From positions 11,904,001 through 11,968,000 of the forward strand of contig NC_088788.1 of the NCBI RefSeq assembly GCF_949628265.1: 64,000 bases of DNA, written 5' to 3'. Positions within the stretch are counted from its first letter, which is position 1, and the number at the start of each line of letters is the position of its first letter. The translations under genes and the position numbers were made by a program. The notes below the pieces were generated by a model. The model was not told the origin of the DNA, ran no database searches, and was given only the letters and a program-made list of their open reading frames with translations. This DNA comes from Cloeon dipterum (Eukaryota; Arthropoda; Insecta; Ephemeroptera; Baetidae). Positions 10,652-39,985 of the stretch are shown here, piece after piece.

Positions 10652-12068
10652 TTTATTATTTCGATTTTTTAACCAAATATTGTGATTTTGAGGTATACAC
10701 CTTGGGGCGGAGTTACAAATCACGTGTTAGTTGTAGAGCGATAAATATTTTTGACAGTACATAGAGTCAGTTTCATAAAGAAATCCCATACCGAAAGGAT
10801 GTGTTACTAAACTAAATCCTTTCCTGTGACGACTTTTGCACTGAAACAAGTAGAGCGGTGAGATTTTTTACTATTGGCTGTGAAATTTTAGACTTTTCCC
10901 TTTTTTAGGAGAGGACGAGTGTATCGTAGTAGACAAATCACTTTTTGCTGGATCCGCTCGGATTTAATAATCAATTGTCATAAGCATGCTAAAGGAAAAT
11001 AATATGTTTTATTTTTCATCATTTTCTTAAAAAGGCGCAATTTAATTATTTTAATTTTTCGCTTCAGGTATTTGATACTTTTTTGTATCATATGGTTTGA
11101 TGTCAAACACGAGGTTGCTTTTTAATTATTAATTGATTTATTTTTATTTCACAATTAACACCACCACCGTGTACAACTTCATTACAATTTTTGTTTCTTA
11201 TAACATGCAGCTTTTGGGACAGTGATAAAGGGGTTTTGATACAGTCGAGTAAACGATACATACTAGTAAGCAAAGAAATGCAGTAAATATTATTATACAA
11301 CTATCAGTAACTTCTATATGAAAACATTTATAAGAAAAGATGAGGAAATATTTATGAAAGGAATGTCCCATGACAAGAGGTTGGTTTTTACGTGATGAAA
11401 TTTAAACGTAATTAATCCTCGTCACCCAACATTTTATTCGATTTTTTTCAATGAATTTCTTATTCTGACAAGTTTGGCGTCGCAGTTCCCTATTTCATGG
11501 AAAGCCAAGACGGGCTCCAACAACAGCCACATTATTTGATTATTTATAAAATATGTAGCAGACAAAAAATCCAATGAAAATTATGACAATTTTTACGTTT
11601 CTGTACCTTAATCTACTAGATCTTGAATTTTTATTGACAAGAGATGAGGTTTTACCTTATCAATTTGACAAGGAGCTAAGTGGAATTACTGGAATTCCTC
11701 GCAAAAAGAATCCTTCCTTAAATAATTCGTCTTTAAACGCATTTCCAGAAGGGTAGGAAACTGCGGAACTCCAAGAGGTATTCAAGTCACCTATTTTTCC
11801 TATTTTTTACATTCTCGAAATAATTTCTACATTCTTATGTACTTCCTCCTTTAAATTCATTATTAGATATGGGAATGAGGGACCGGGGGAAATGTTTCGA
11901 ACTTAAATAATAAGAGAAACGAACCGCTACTATAGAAATCATTGGGCTCGTGCTTTTCCCGCTGAAATTCAAAACTCTCCGCAGAAAGTGGGCAGCTGTT
12001 TAGAAGCGAACAGAGAACGGCCTGAGAGGTGCAAAATATGGCTGACCGAGAAAATAATACCATTGTAC
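10652..12068. other. Intergenic stretch upstream of membralin
   Basis: AT-rich; no gene recognised. The last 200 bases before 12068 become GC-richer and probably contain the membralin promoter, without a clear TATA box. Confidence 0.45.
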
Positions 12069-12071
12069 TGA

Positions 12072-12226
12072 GTTGTTACAATTAACTCAATTAAAACGTA
12101 CAGCTCTCCAGGGTCACTAAGGCTTTCACCCGAGACGTTCAACCGCTACAGGAAAAGTGTCCTGGCTGAAGGTCGCCCGCTGTCCGCGTCGTCGTCGGAC
12201 AGGGAGCTCGCGAAAGGCACAATTAA
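12072..12226 (+). other. Membralin leader exon with a protein-like open frame
   Basis: An exon ending at donor GTAAGT (12227) joins the acceptor ATTTCAG at 12467, giving a spliced 5' leader for membralin. The frame from 12072 stays open for 51 codons without ATG and reads like protein (LSPETFNRYRKS, VLAEGRPLSASSS, DRELAKG). After splicing it continues as NILRMECT and stops at 12490-12492, 37 bases before the membralin ATG. A possible internal acceptor (ACGTACAG) lies at 12103. Whether it is translated, and from which start, cannot be told. Confidence 0.4.
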
Positions 12227-12523
12227 GTAAGTAGGGCTCTTATTATTCGTTTTTGCACTTCTACGGCTTTGTTCCAGTTAATTTGGCCTTCAATCGTTCG
12301 ATCAAACCTAAGCACCTCACACATCATATTTTTTATCGCTTCGTTTGTTCGGAAAATTACTGTCCGGACGATTTCTCAGGTTCAAAATCGCTTGACACAA
12401 TTCCGCGCCACTTTGTTGTTGTTTTGTACTGAGACGTTTAACCTAATTGCGGAACTTCTCATTTCAGTATCCTAAGAATGGAGTGCACCTGATACACCAC
12501 ACCAGCGCTCGGCTAACAAATAA

Positions 12524-28984
<16,461 letters not shown>

Positions 28985-29722
28985 TCCGTGCGTCGCCGCC
29001 TGTCGAGATTGCAAACGCTGCGTGTTTTTGTGATAAGTGTGCGATTGGACGCCTCCGTTTTGTTTGCTGTTATTTTGTAAATAGCCGGTACATTAATTGT
29101 TGATCGAAATAATTATCAATGAGACGACGGCCACGTGATTTCTTCCTGTGAGGAAGAATTCTTCGTGTGCGTCCGACTTGAGTCAAAATCATTTTGTCAC
29201 TTCTTCCGCAGTAGCCGTCGCCGGAGCAGACCCGAGATTTTAATTTTGTAGAACTTAAAATGACCACATCATCCCATTTAAGGTGCAATATTTCTATACT
29301 TAATTTTAAGATTTACGGCAGTATTCTGCTCAACCACAGATACAAATATTCCTCACTAATAATTTTACCTTTCACTTACGTAACGATTTTTAAAGGAAAT
29401 TGTAACACGGAAGAAAGGTCTGCTCTAATTTTTTTTCAATCAGGGCTCTGAAGGCGTAATTCGGATTTGTCAGCTGTCTTTATTTAAGATTCTCCGCGTA
29501 TTATGTTATTGAAGAGTGCAATTTTCAACCCAAAGTGTTGCGGCTCACCAGTTTCGCGTTAGACGCGACGATCAAAGCACGTAGACTTCCTGCAAACCCA
29601 TTTTAAGTACCTTGATTTATTCAGTCGACGCGACCCACTTAAAATAGAAGCAAGTTGTGAACTTTGTTGCCTGTAACAAAGACGTTTCTGCTATCCGTTA
29701 CAATCAGACTGAAAGAAATAAA
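28985..29722 (+). other. Membralin 3' UTR with poly(A) signal
   Basis: Sequence after the membralin stop, ending at the first good AATAAA (29717-29722). It contains a small imperfect hairpin, CTTCCTG...GAGGAAG, near 29141-29157. Length about 730 bases. Confidence 0.5.
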
Positions 29723-31180
29723 GAGATGATGCTGAAATACTTCGAAAACGTCTGTTTAGTTGTTGATTTTATTGTTACTTTTTTGTTTCTGCTGTTATGT
29801 ATAGCAAATAATGTTCATTATTTTATGCAAACCAGGATCCATTGAAGAACAGCCACGTTGGAGATGCCGATGAAATTTTCGAGTTTAAATTTATCTCTGT
29901 GATTGTCTTTGTCATTAAGAATTTTTGAAATATTAGGATAAGCAAGCCCACAAAAACAAAGACGTATTTTTCTTACATACCTTTTACATATATCATTAAT
30001 TGTTATTTCAAATGCAAGAAAATAGGTTCATGATTGATAAGGGTAGAAAATAGAAATATTTTAGAACATCGTCACACTGGACAGCAGCTATTTCGTTTGG
30101 ACCCATCACGGCCTTGTCATTTGCCTGCAACACAACTGCAAAGAATTCCGATCCGCCGGTTGGTTTTTGAAAACAATTTTAAAATTGTTGCTAAGCACAA
30201 ATAATAATAACGGTTGAAGATTTATGTATGTAAATGTATTTAAAACTCCATTCAAGAAAAATATTTCTCCCTCAAGCCAAATTTTCGTAAATGCATCGCA
30301 TTTAAAAGAGAAATGATACTGCAAAAGCCTGGAAATTGCTTGTTGCCAATGCATAAACTCATCCCTTAGGATTCAGTTAAAGCCTAAATTTACCTAAGAA
30401 GCGCTGTAATTTTTTGAGAAAATTGGCTGGAAAGTTACCGTGCTTTTCAAATGGTAATGGCTGTCTCCTTATTTGAAATCCGATTTAATTTCAAAACCAA
30501 AAGTTTCCCCAATAAGTGACATACACCGTTGAACAGATCTCGACGAGAGGAATCTAAATATGCCAAGAAAATATGTTCAAGCACTGTAAATTTTGGAGAA
30601 AATTGGCAAAATTTGAATTTTTATTGTAGGAAGTTCCTTTTTTACTATTGCAAATTGTTGAACAAATTGTTTATCGATAAATTGTTTATGGCATCCAACA
30701 ATTCAAAAAATTTTCAATTGTTGCCCAGTATCATTCCACTTTAAAATCAAGAATGGAAAAATTTATCAGTGACTTCAATTTTTGGAATTCACAAGGTTAT
30801 TTCGTTAAAGTATCGAATATTTTCCAGACGAAAAAGCTTTTGCGATTTATAAGGATAGAATTTTGCAAGGGATTTAGATGATTTTTGACTCTTTAGACAG
30901 TTTTGGACAACTTTTGGCTCAAAAAGTCCCAAATCATGCGATGCTCCAGATATAAAATAATCAAGAACGTACAGAACATTATATATTTGGTCATCTTACC
31001 ACTGATATTTCAATTTACATTGTTGCTAATTTTTAGTCAAAAATCTTTCTACATGATCACTTTTTGAAATCCTGCGCTACATTTTAGCTTTCGAGTTTGT
31101 AGATCAAACAAGGAAACTTCAAAGCTTCTCGAAAATTAACATGAGAAAGCAAAATTCAGGGCACGAGTTGCTAAGTTGAC
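29723..31180. other. AT-rich spacer, nothing recognised
   Basis: Start of the gene-poor half. No open frame with a domain, no repeat copy and no RNA gene seen. Confidence 0.5.
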
Positions 31181-31353
31181 AAGCAGAGATTGCCTTTTTC
31201 AAGAGAAACCGCGAGCTGCCGAGAGTGTGTGTGGTGTGTGTTTACGTAAGAATTAAACGTTATTTTCAGGTCTGCTAGGCACACACACACACACTCAGGT
31301 GGATGGGTGTCGATGAGCAACACAGGGATGCACGCGCACTCGTTGGCTGAGCG

Positions 31354-31417
<64 letters not shown>

Positions 31418-32190
31418 AGCGGCGCCGTCGAGCCGGGCCAGTGAATTATAATTAAGCGAGCGACGGAGGCGGTGTTTTGCTTGATTATTCGGCGTCAAAG
31501 GGAGGAGGCGGTGCACGCATCAAATCGCCATCAGCATTAACATTCATTGAGTAATTTGCATTTTAATCCGGCCGTAAACACTTGAGTGCACTTCATAAAG
31601 TTTGATGCTTGTTTACAACTCGTGCTCATTGTCGGCACGAATAAAAATTAATCGAGCCGGCCGGCCGGCACGGAGGGGGCGGGCGAGCGGGGGCGGCAAT
31701 CTGGCCGGGGGCGCCGCGCTGATAAAAGTGTAAGTGATAATTTTGACAGGCCGCTAATGAAAACACATGCCCTGCGTGGCTAACGACGTCGTCGTCGACG
31801 CCGATGACGAGAGTTCGCTCGCTCGCTCGCCCGGCGCGGCGATAAAAGCGAGCGAGCGAGCGGGCTGCATTTGCATAAACAAATTTGCCTGCTTACTCGA
31901 CGCGCGTGGCCTTTCTTATTCGACGCGCGCGGCGCGCACTTTTTTAACGGGAAACCGGCTTTAATCGCATTAAACGCGGCACCTCGCGAGTCGAAAATCG
32001 ATGCATCGCGCGCCGCTCTTCCATTACCTGTCAAATTAACCCCTCAATTACGGGCCCGCTGAATTCCATGCACCGCGGTCTTTGATTCAGAGGCCTCTCT
32101 CTCTCTCTCTCGTCCGTCCATCCGGCCAAATTCACTTTTTCCCCTTATCGTTTTCGCTCCCTCGTGCTCGCTGCGCCCGCCTCGGAAAAA
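31181..32190. other. GC-rich island 1, with (GA)n array
   Basis: CpG-rich non-coding block with a 58-base uninterrupted GA array (31357-31414), GCGAGCGAGCG tetranucleotide runs (about 31812-31862) and embedded homeodomain-like TAATTA/CATTAA cores. Possible regulatory island; no coding signal. Confidence 0.35.
31357..31414 (+). repeat. (GA)n microsatellite, 58 bases
   Basis: Perfect dinucleotide run inside island 1. Confidence 0.97.
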
Positions 32191-33580
32191 AGTTTAGCGT
32201 TGAAGTATCAGACAAGGGACAAATTTAATAATATTAGCCTCCCATTATTGGAAGTCTTCCAATCGGGGTTTGAAACTTTTTTATCTCACTCACGGACTCG
32301 GAATAAATGCTCGACCTCGATTCCCTCCATCAGCCATGAGGGTGGAAAATCCGTCGCCTTTTAACAAGCAGGGCAGTTATGTGGTTGTGAGAATCTAATT
32401 TTTTACTGCTTAAAATCACCTGAATAATAAAACCTAGATAAAAATAAATTAATTGAAATTAGGTTTAAATGAACGTTTTTTTGCATGCTTTTTACTACAA
32501 ATATTTGTTTTAAAGAACTGAATTTAAATGAAAATCATACAAAAATCTCCTTTTATTATTTAATTCTTTGGAAGGACATTTCAAAATGGAAATTAAAAAA
32601 TGTCTGTTCATTGTCTGTAAAATTTTCAAATGAAAACCTGTAATATTCTCCTTCTTCTTAGTTAATACCTTTTCACTTTCCTTCCTAATTTCTTTTAGTT
32701 CCTGTTTGACATTTTTAAAGAATGCAGACCAACTTGGATGATAATTATTTCTCTAGAATCTTCCTCTTGAAATATTTATTCTCCTAAAAACGGCATTCGT
32801 GGACACGCAAAAATTGTCATTTTATTTATTTGGATAAATATTGTTGAAGGCAAAGAACTCCTTAATTGGCGGCCAAAGAAAACTTCCAGTACATATATTT
32901 TGACGTCATCGATGCTCAGGGCGATTTTTAATTTGCTTGTTGGATTTCTTTCGTTTCTCCATACAATACAGCGTTCTACTAAAATAAACTTGATTATTGA
33001 AATCAAAGTTAACAGTTTCTCGAAAGAATCTTGAATAATTTATTCAACACTGCGACAGAAGAACTGCTGCCAAAAAGGGCAAACAACCGACCAGCACCAC
33101 CGACAGATCTTTAATATCTTTATGATTGATTTCAGATAATGACGCAGTGATAAAAAAAACTAAGAATTTGATCTAAATTTATGATAAATTAAAGCTATAG
33201 AGAGCTTCAACATCTCTAATTAAAACTACAATATTGACAAATTTCTAACTTTCGGACAGTTTCCATTTCAGACAAATTCGATTTGGACAAAACCAGGTGG
33301 CCCGTTATTACTCTACAATCCATCCCAAAAATTAATTTGTTTTAATTTCAATGACAAGACAAATAATGCACAATCAGATGGCCTTTATGGGTAAAAACCA
33401 CTGCTGTTCCACTGCTTCATATTATTTCCGATTTTAGTCACCCATTATTTTTAAATAGTGAAATAAAACCCATTTATTTAGAAACTAAAAAGATTAAATT
33501 ACAAGCCTGAAATTTTTAGATTCAGAAAACGTATCGTTGGTGCAGAAAATAAAAATAAACGCTTTAGCCAAACAGATCTG
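32191..33580. other. AT-rich spacer, nothing recognised
   Basis: No coding signal, repeat copy or RNA gene seen. Confidence 0.5.
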
Positions 33581-34570
33581 CAAGGGAAGTTGCCGCAAAC
33601 TCTGGGGTGACATACTGGCAAAGTTCACGAAACCAATTTACTCGGAGGCGAGACGAAAAAGCGCGTCGAGTCGTGAGAGCGACACACGACTGCCGGCCGG
33701 TGGTCCTTAGGCCGGCTGACCGGTGACCGGCGGGCTGCTGTTGCTGTTGCTGCCACTGCTGGCGTCAGAAAGCAATCTCGGGCCGGCCAGCAGCTTCTTT
33801 AATTCAATCTCGTTTCTCATCTGCGCACATAAAACACAATAGCAGCAGCCTCCTTGGCCGTGCGTGTGTACATTTCGTTCGTATTCATGCGCTGCCTGCT
33901 GACACACACGCCGGCCGCCTTTCTTTTGCTCAACGCGCGCGTATGACAGCTCGTCATGTTGTATTCATAGCATGATAAGTAGCGACACCCAAGCCTGCCA
34001 GAGAGCGAGTGTGTGTGTATGTATGTATAAATGCGTGTGTGTATCGCATATGTATCATGCAGAAAAAAGGAGCCGCGCGCCGGGAGGCTCCCCAGCTATT
34101 CGAACGGACTCTCCATTTCACGCACTGCGGGTGGACTACCTAGACCTAGCTCCGTCCTCTCCGCCTGCCAAGGACGCGCTCGGCGAGTGTGTGTGTGTGT
34201 CACATGCTTTTATTACGGCGGCTCTTCGCATTGTCATTTTGCGCAAAAATTGAAAAGTGAGACGACCCTTGCTTTGCTCCTCTGCCTGCGCTTTCTCCCC
34301 CGGTAATGAATGTGTTGGCGCCTCTGCCTCTTTGGTCCTGATCCCGCACGCCCGCCCGCACCCGACACTCTCGCAGAATGGCGAGGCCGGATTTGTTTCC
34401 TGCGCGCCGCGACTAAAATTCCTTTCGTCGTCCCAATCGATCACTCGGTGGAAATGTGAGAGTGCCGGTCTGCCGCCGCTCTTTCCCAGGCGAAAAATAA
34501 ATGAGAACTATACTCCTCCGAAATCTGGCGAGAGACTCCAGGGACGAGCTTTATATATAGCCAATTGATT
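33581..34570. other. GC-rich island 2
   Basis: CpG-rich block with short TG runs (34008-34040 and 34188-34200) and a possible isolated terminal exon on the minus strand (33820-33707, listed separately). Confidence 0.35.
33707..33820 (-). CDS. Possible isolated terminal exon, 37 residues
   Basis: On the minus strand a good acceptor (TTTTATGTGCGCAG) is followed by an open frame that reads MRNEIELKKLLAG, then PRLLSDASSGSNSNSS, PPVTGQPA and a stop TAA at 33709-33707. The charged leucine-bearing start followed by a Ser/Asn/Pro-rich tail is typical of the end of a regulatory protein. No partner exon was found and the SNSNSS part comes from a CAGCAA microsatellite, so this may be chance. Confidence 0.2.
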   Translation of the reverse strand: MRNEIELKKLLAGPRLLSDASSGSNSNSSPPVTGQPA

Positions 34571-34892
34571 ATTTATTTATTTGTCACACAAGGGGATCTG
34601 GTGATGGATTAATGTTAACATTTGAGAATTCTGATGGTTTCTTCATTTAAATTTGAGGATAATAATTAATCTTTAAAAAATTCTTCCTAATGAACAGCAG
34701 CCGTTACAGCCCCTCAGGTCTCATTTGTAGGGCTTTACCTGCAAAACAAAATACAATTTTAGAAAAACATGTAGAGGAATTTGTCTTATGGAATACGACT
34801 GACAGCATACTCACAAGGAGTTAACATAAGTATACGTTTTGACAAGTCCCTCATTCTCATATTAAATTCGTTTAGCTTGACGTGATGTGGAC

Positions 34893-35166
34893 CAGCGGGG
34901 GCCAGATCCGTGCGACGCGCAGATATGGCGTCCGGTGGAGTATGGCGCGAACAAACGGTCGCGTGAATATGCGCGAAAAGAACAAAGTTTTCGTCAATAT
35001 TATGACATAATTTACATTACTTGTGCTAATTGTGTCTCTTGGATCGTAAAAACAAACACTTGACTCTCGTACGAGAATCCAAAGAGACCTTTTTGTTTCC
35101 ACATTCAGATGCCATCTTGAATCTGCGTAGTGGGAACCATTTTTATCGCACATCTGAAACTCGCTG
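34893..35166 (+). mobile_element. hAT-like MITE, family 1, copy 1 (274 bp)
   Basis: Bounded by a perfect 8-bp target duplication ATGTGGAC (34885-34892 and 35167-35174). The left end begins CAGCGGGGGCCAGAT; the right end is its imperfect inverse (decayed at CTGAAACTCGCTG). It contains no transposase. The CAG terminus and 8-bp duplication fit hAT-type elements. Copy 2 at 48654 has the same length. Confidence 0.9.
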
Positions 35167-35174
35167 ATGTGGAC

Positions 35175-36200
35175 AAAGTGTTTGGAGGTCGAAATCAGTT
35201 GTTTTAGCGATCTACGCAGGTCTAAACAAGATAGTCAAACGTTTAAAAATTTGTTGATTATGATCGCTTTTTGCAATGAGATGAAAATTGACTTTGATAT
35301 CTACAACGAAACTACATCCCTTGAGTGGTTTGGTTAAATTGGACTGTTTGCTTAAAATGGACAAATTTAACTTGAGTGAAATTGGAAATTAGCTTCACTT
35401 TACCATCTCATTACTGATTGTATGAGTTATTTAGCAAATATGTCTCCCGTTCTAAATTGTACAAAATGTCAAACAGTCAAATTCATGTATTCGGCATAGG
35501 TACTGCAAAGTTGTAAAACAAGGAGAGCTCACAAACGACCTACAATAATATGTATCATGCGTATAATAATATCAACATTTTGCTTACCCCGATTCCTGGT
35601 CTATCAATCATTAAAATTCTGCCTTTGCATCTTTTCCTCGCCCGGAATTTCCTATCTGTAGCATGTATCATTCACTCGACTGTATAAAAAAACCGTTATC
35701 GTTGTCCCAAGCCGCCTCTTAGAAGTAACAATAATACGAAAATGGTTTGTTGACTAATTGTAAGAATATAAACATCATATTTAACAAAAAAAAATGTAAT
35801 TAAGTCGTACGCCGCCGATGGTGTCTAATGAAATAATTTAATTGTTATGTTTTGCTTTGCAATTGGAACGTTTTCGATCGATTCTTAAGATTATCATTGA
35901 TTAAATAAATTGCAGGGCTTCAGATGCAATTTTCTCGCAAGAAACCCTGCCTTGTTCCTACGACACACGGTCAGTCGATCCATTTATAGAAATGTGGGAC
36001 AATCAGAGTGTGCTCCACTTTGTGCGTCCAGGTTTCCAGATCATGATGTATTATTCCCGCGGCAAACTTAACGTTTGTGTTGAGATTTGTATGTTCCAAA
36101 ATATTCATTAAAAAATTTGCAGCCTCCAGCACGAGTTGTGCGCAGCGCAACATAATCGACCACAGTTTCCAGTTCGCGAGTGAAGCACCACACGTGCTCA
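35175..36200. other. AT-rich spacer with one unassigned open frame
   Basis: The minus-strand frame 36228-35971 is open for 85 codons and includes LETWTHKVEHTLIVPHFYKW, but shows no recognisable domain or splice context. Otherwise nothing. Confidence 0.3.
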
Positions 36201-37190
36201 TCAGCCGCTGACGAACAAACAAGTACACGCAATTTCCTGCTGTTGGCGCAGACGTGAAAAATTCAAGTCCGATCGTTTCACTCCCTCACTCTTCGCCGGC
36301 TTCCTGCAGTTAATTAATTTGTTTTTCAAAACAACCGTGAAATGCGCGTTTTTCAATTTCGCTTTTCGGCCGTCTCATTCTGTAAGAAAATCGCACTGCT
36401 GGGATCTTTTCCCCTTAACATTTCAGCGCTCCTCAACAATTGGGTACTCACTTTGTTGATTTTGCCTCTGTTACACATTTAATTCGGCGAGCAGCAAAAA
36501 AGAGCCGATGCTGATTTACCTTGCAGAGAGGAGGCGGAAAAATAGGCGGGCCAATTACTCAGGATCAAAATCGCAGCGAAGCAACATGAAATTTTTGTAT
36601 GTCTTCTTCTCCATTTTTTTTTTAATTAGAAGTCCTCTGATAATAAAGGGAGTAATTATGTTAACGAAGCACCCTTCAACCTTATTCTTCGCTCTGCTCA
36701 ACGCATTCGAGACGGAGACCAATGAGAAAAAGGGGACGCCGCGCCGCGCGCGGTTGTTATTAAAGTATCATTCCGAGGCGCAGCCAAACGGCAAAGTAGT
36801 TACTTTTAATTGCGTGTACACAGCTCTATCTCGAGTGAGTGAGCGAGCGAGCCAAGGGCTCTCCATTAAAAATTATGACCACGCCATCAAATTATCGCCG
36901 TCCGTTCGTTCGTTCGTCCATCCGCTCGCTCGCTCGCTCGCCTAGCCGCCCGCCATCCTACACCATCTTGTTTTTGCGCTGTTTTCCGCGGGGCGCATTC
37001 GTTCCGCGCCAGATGAACGCTAATGAAGTGCACGTTGCATATACATCGCGGATGGGTGGCGACGATGGACGCGAGAGCACACTCCTCGCCCAGCAAACCG
37101 AGCGGACGAGAGAGCGTCGTTTCGTTCAATTTTTTTTGTTAATTTTGCACGCACCAAACAACTTGTGCGAAATGAGCTTTGCACAGTGAA
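36201..37190. other. GC-rich island 3
   Basis: CpG-rich block including TTCG (36902-36917) and GCTC (36923-36941) tetranucleotide runs. No coding signal. Confidence 0.35.
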
Positions 37191-39090
37191 CATGAAACCT
37201 CTCTAATTTATCGTGCGATGTGAAAATAGGAAATTACTTTTGCGAGGGATTTGTTTTCTTTTGATTCACTTGATTAGTAAACTTAAGTCTAAGTCTTTCA
37301 TCGTTAATTTCTAGGGAATCCAAGACAAGGTTTTGATTAATGTGTGACGTGAAAATCCTCTGAAAAGAAGAAAGGTTGGGGAAATACATTTGTCACTACA
37401 TAGTAAGGATCATAAGGAAGATTACATTTAATATTTTTAGGGCTGTGAATTTTATAAATTTATTTTCGGGAAAATTTTAACCATCTTTCCGTGTAAATTA
37501 TTCGATTTTAGACAGTTTATAAGTTAATTATTACGGGGTTTTCGAGCCCAATTAACACGGTTTTACTATTGAAATTAAGAATTTATCTTGTTTTATTCTA
37601 TCATTTTCAGAAAAGATACCGCGCATGAAACAAAAAAGTTTAACATTGATTTTAAGTGACCTCTATTTAAATTTGTAACAAAAAAAAACGAAGCGAAATA
37701 ATTCCATACTTCTTTTGCTTTTCGTGTTTGAACTTTTAGCGTTTCCCGCACAGTCTGGCGTAAATCAATTTTGTATCAATCTCGCTCCGATAGATGTCGC
37801 TTTCACTGTGTGATAAGCCCTTCTTCTCAATCTTTTACCTTCACTGACCGATTCACTTCCGCACGTATTGGTCATGTCACCTAATCGCTCTCCGGCCGGG
37901 AGATTAATTCGTGCGTAATCAGAAGCTATACCTTCGTATGTATTTTAATGACCACAAGGGTTAAGCTTCTCTTGTGATAATTTATGTTTGTTAATACTTG
38001 ATTCGCTATTAATCAATTGCCTATATATTAAATTGTTATAAAACTTGTCTTATTGTATATCAATGAATGTTGCATTAATTGTATTTGATTGTTTGCAGTC
38101 AAATGATTCGCTTTGATATCAATAAACGACAAAGTCTCTCGTTGGCTCAACATCCCCACAATCTGAATGCTTTTTGTAATCGTTATAAACACTTAAAAAC
38201 ACATAATTGAACCTGAATTATTGTAATACTTCTTGCATCACCAGCAAAACAAACAAGAAGGCGTAATTTTTTCCATGTTGGAAATATGTATATGTGATTT
38301 ATTTTTGGAAATTTTGCGAGTGTAACTCCATTTAACACAATACTGAAATTTTATCCAAAATGGAATTAAAAACTGTCTAAATTAGGTCCAAAACGAGAAC
38401 AGTCCTGTTTCCTAGCACGGAGCAAACAACAAAACAACAACATATATGCACTTTACTTTGGTTTTAGCCAACTTAAACAGGTTCGAACTGTTTAAGATGG
38501 TTTTAAGTATGGTTAAAATGGCTTAAAATAAGGCATGATTCGTGCATTTTTGAAGGTACTGCAACGATTGGAAGCTCAGCAAAAAATAATCGATCATCTA
38601 AATTTCACAGCTCTATTTTTGACCATTTCAAGAGCTAAAGATTGCTATTAACAATCGGGAAATATTTAAATTTAGGCGTAAAATAGTTTTGCTAAACGCC
38701 AAATTTTTATATCTCTTAAGGAAAATTATTTTGCTAAACGAGTGATTTTTTTTCTAGTTCTTTGGTGTTCTGGGTAGCAGTAAGGACAAGACTGACGTGT
38801 TATTAATCTGTTTCAATGAAGCATTTTTTTAAACAAAATTCTCAGATTTGTTGTCATCTACAGAAATTATATTGACTGAAGTTACCAAGTCTAAATAGGA
38901 TATAAGATAAAATGAAATAAAAGTTGTCAAAAATATTTTTTATTGCAATGCTGTGAAATAAAAAATAATTTAGAAACCTCATTTTCAACTATATATAATA
39001 AAATAATTTTACCTCTAATATGCTCATTAACAGCATTACATTTTGAATCGAAATTGAACTCTCCATACCTGACCCAAAATGCTATTTTTT
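37191..39090. other. AT-rich spacer with a dispersed repeat fragment
   Basis: The stretch 38560-38616 resembles 49046-49102 (shared GCAAC, GGAAGCTCAG, TCTAAATTT in order). Nothing else recognised. Confidence 0.35.
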
Positions 39091-39830
39091 GGTTTCGCCG
39101 TCCGATTGATAACTCTGACGAGAGTACCATTTATTTGCATCCGAATTGAGCATCTGGATCCGAACAGGGCCTCGCTCGCAGCGTGTTGATTGTTTTCTTT
39201 CGCCACTTGCAAGGTAAACAAATCAATCCGTCACGGGCGAGGCGAGGTGACAGTTTTAGCCGAGGTCCAATTCCGAATTAAAAGCGCACATTTTCCGGGG
39301 GCGGAAAGGACGAGCGAGCGGGGCTGAGGCGCGCGCGGGAAGCAGTCACTTACGCTTGGCGGAGCACATAACAATAAATATTAAACTGCTCATGACACTT
39401 CATTTTACGGCTCAGTAGGCAGCTGTGAATGCAGTTGGTCTGGCCCGATATATGATGTGCGTGCCCTTGATATCTGCCTGCCCCAGCCCAAGGATAACCC
39501 GCCCAGTCAGGCCGCATCGTAAACGCCGTCGCCGTCGCCCGCCCGTCCGCTCCTCCCAACCGAAATAATAAATATGTGTGTGTGTTCGTGTGTTCCCCTT
39601 GCTTTTTCACACATTCGCATATTGTACGCCCCCGCCGGCAAGACTTTGCCTCCTTCCTCTCTCTCTCTTTTTATGGAAGGCAAAACGGCGTGTGGAAGGA
39701 AAGCTGCTCCGTGCGGTAATCATAACGCGCGCTATTCACTCAAGTTGCCTCTTCCGCTGGTGTTCAAATCGATTTGGCGAATGATCCGCGAAAACAAAAT
39801 CTACATCGTTCTCATACAAGAGAAAGGATA
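39091..39830. other. GC-rich island 4
   Basis: CpG-rich non-coding block. No exon recognised. Confidence 0.35.
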
Positions 39831-39985
39831 AATTAATGTTTGTTTTAATATATACTTATGAATATGAAAATGACCTTGCATTGTGAAATATTAGGGTTGA
39901 GTTTTTTTCTAAAAATTTATTTGTAAACGTGAGCTGCTTTCATCCAGATGAAACCTTGAGAAATGATGTCTAGAGTACTTTAAAT

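Noticed and set aside
36508..36945. 145-codon open frame on the plus strand
   Set aside because: No domain, no splice context, and its end is made of tetranucleotide repeats.
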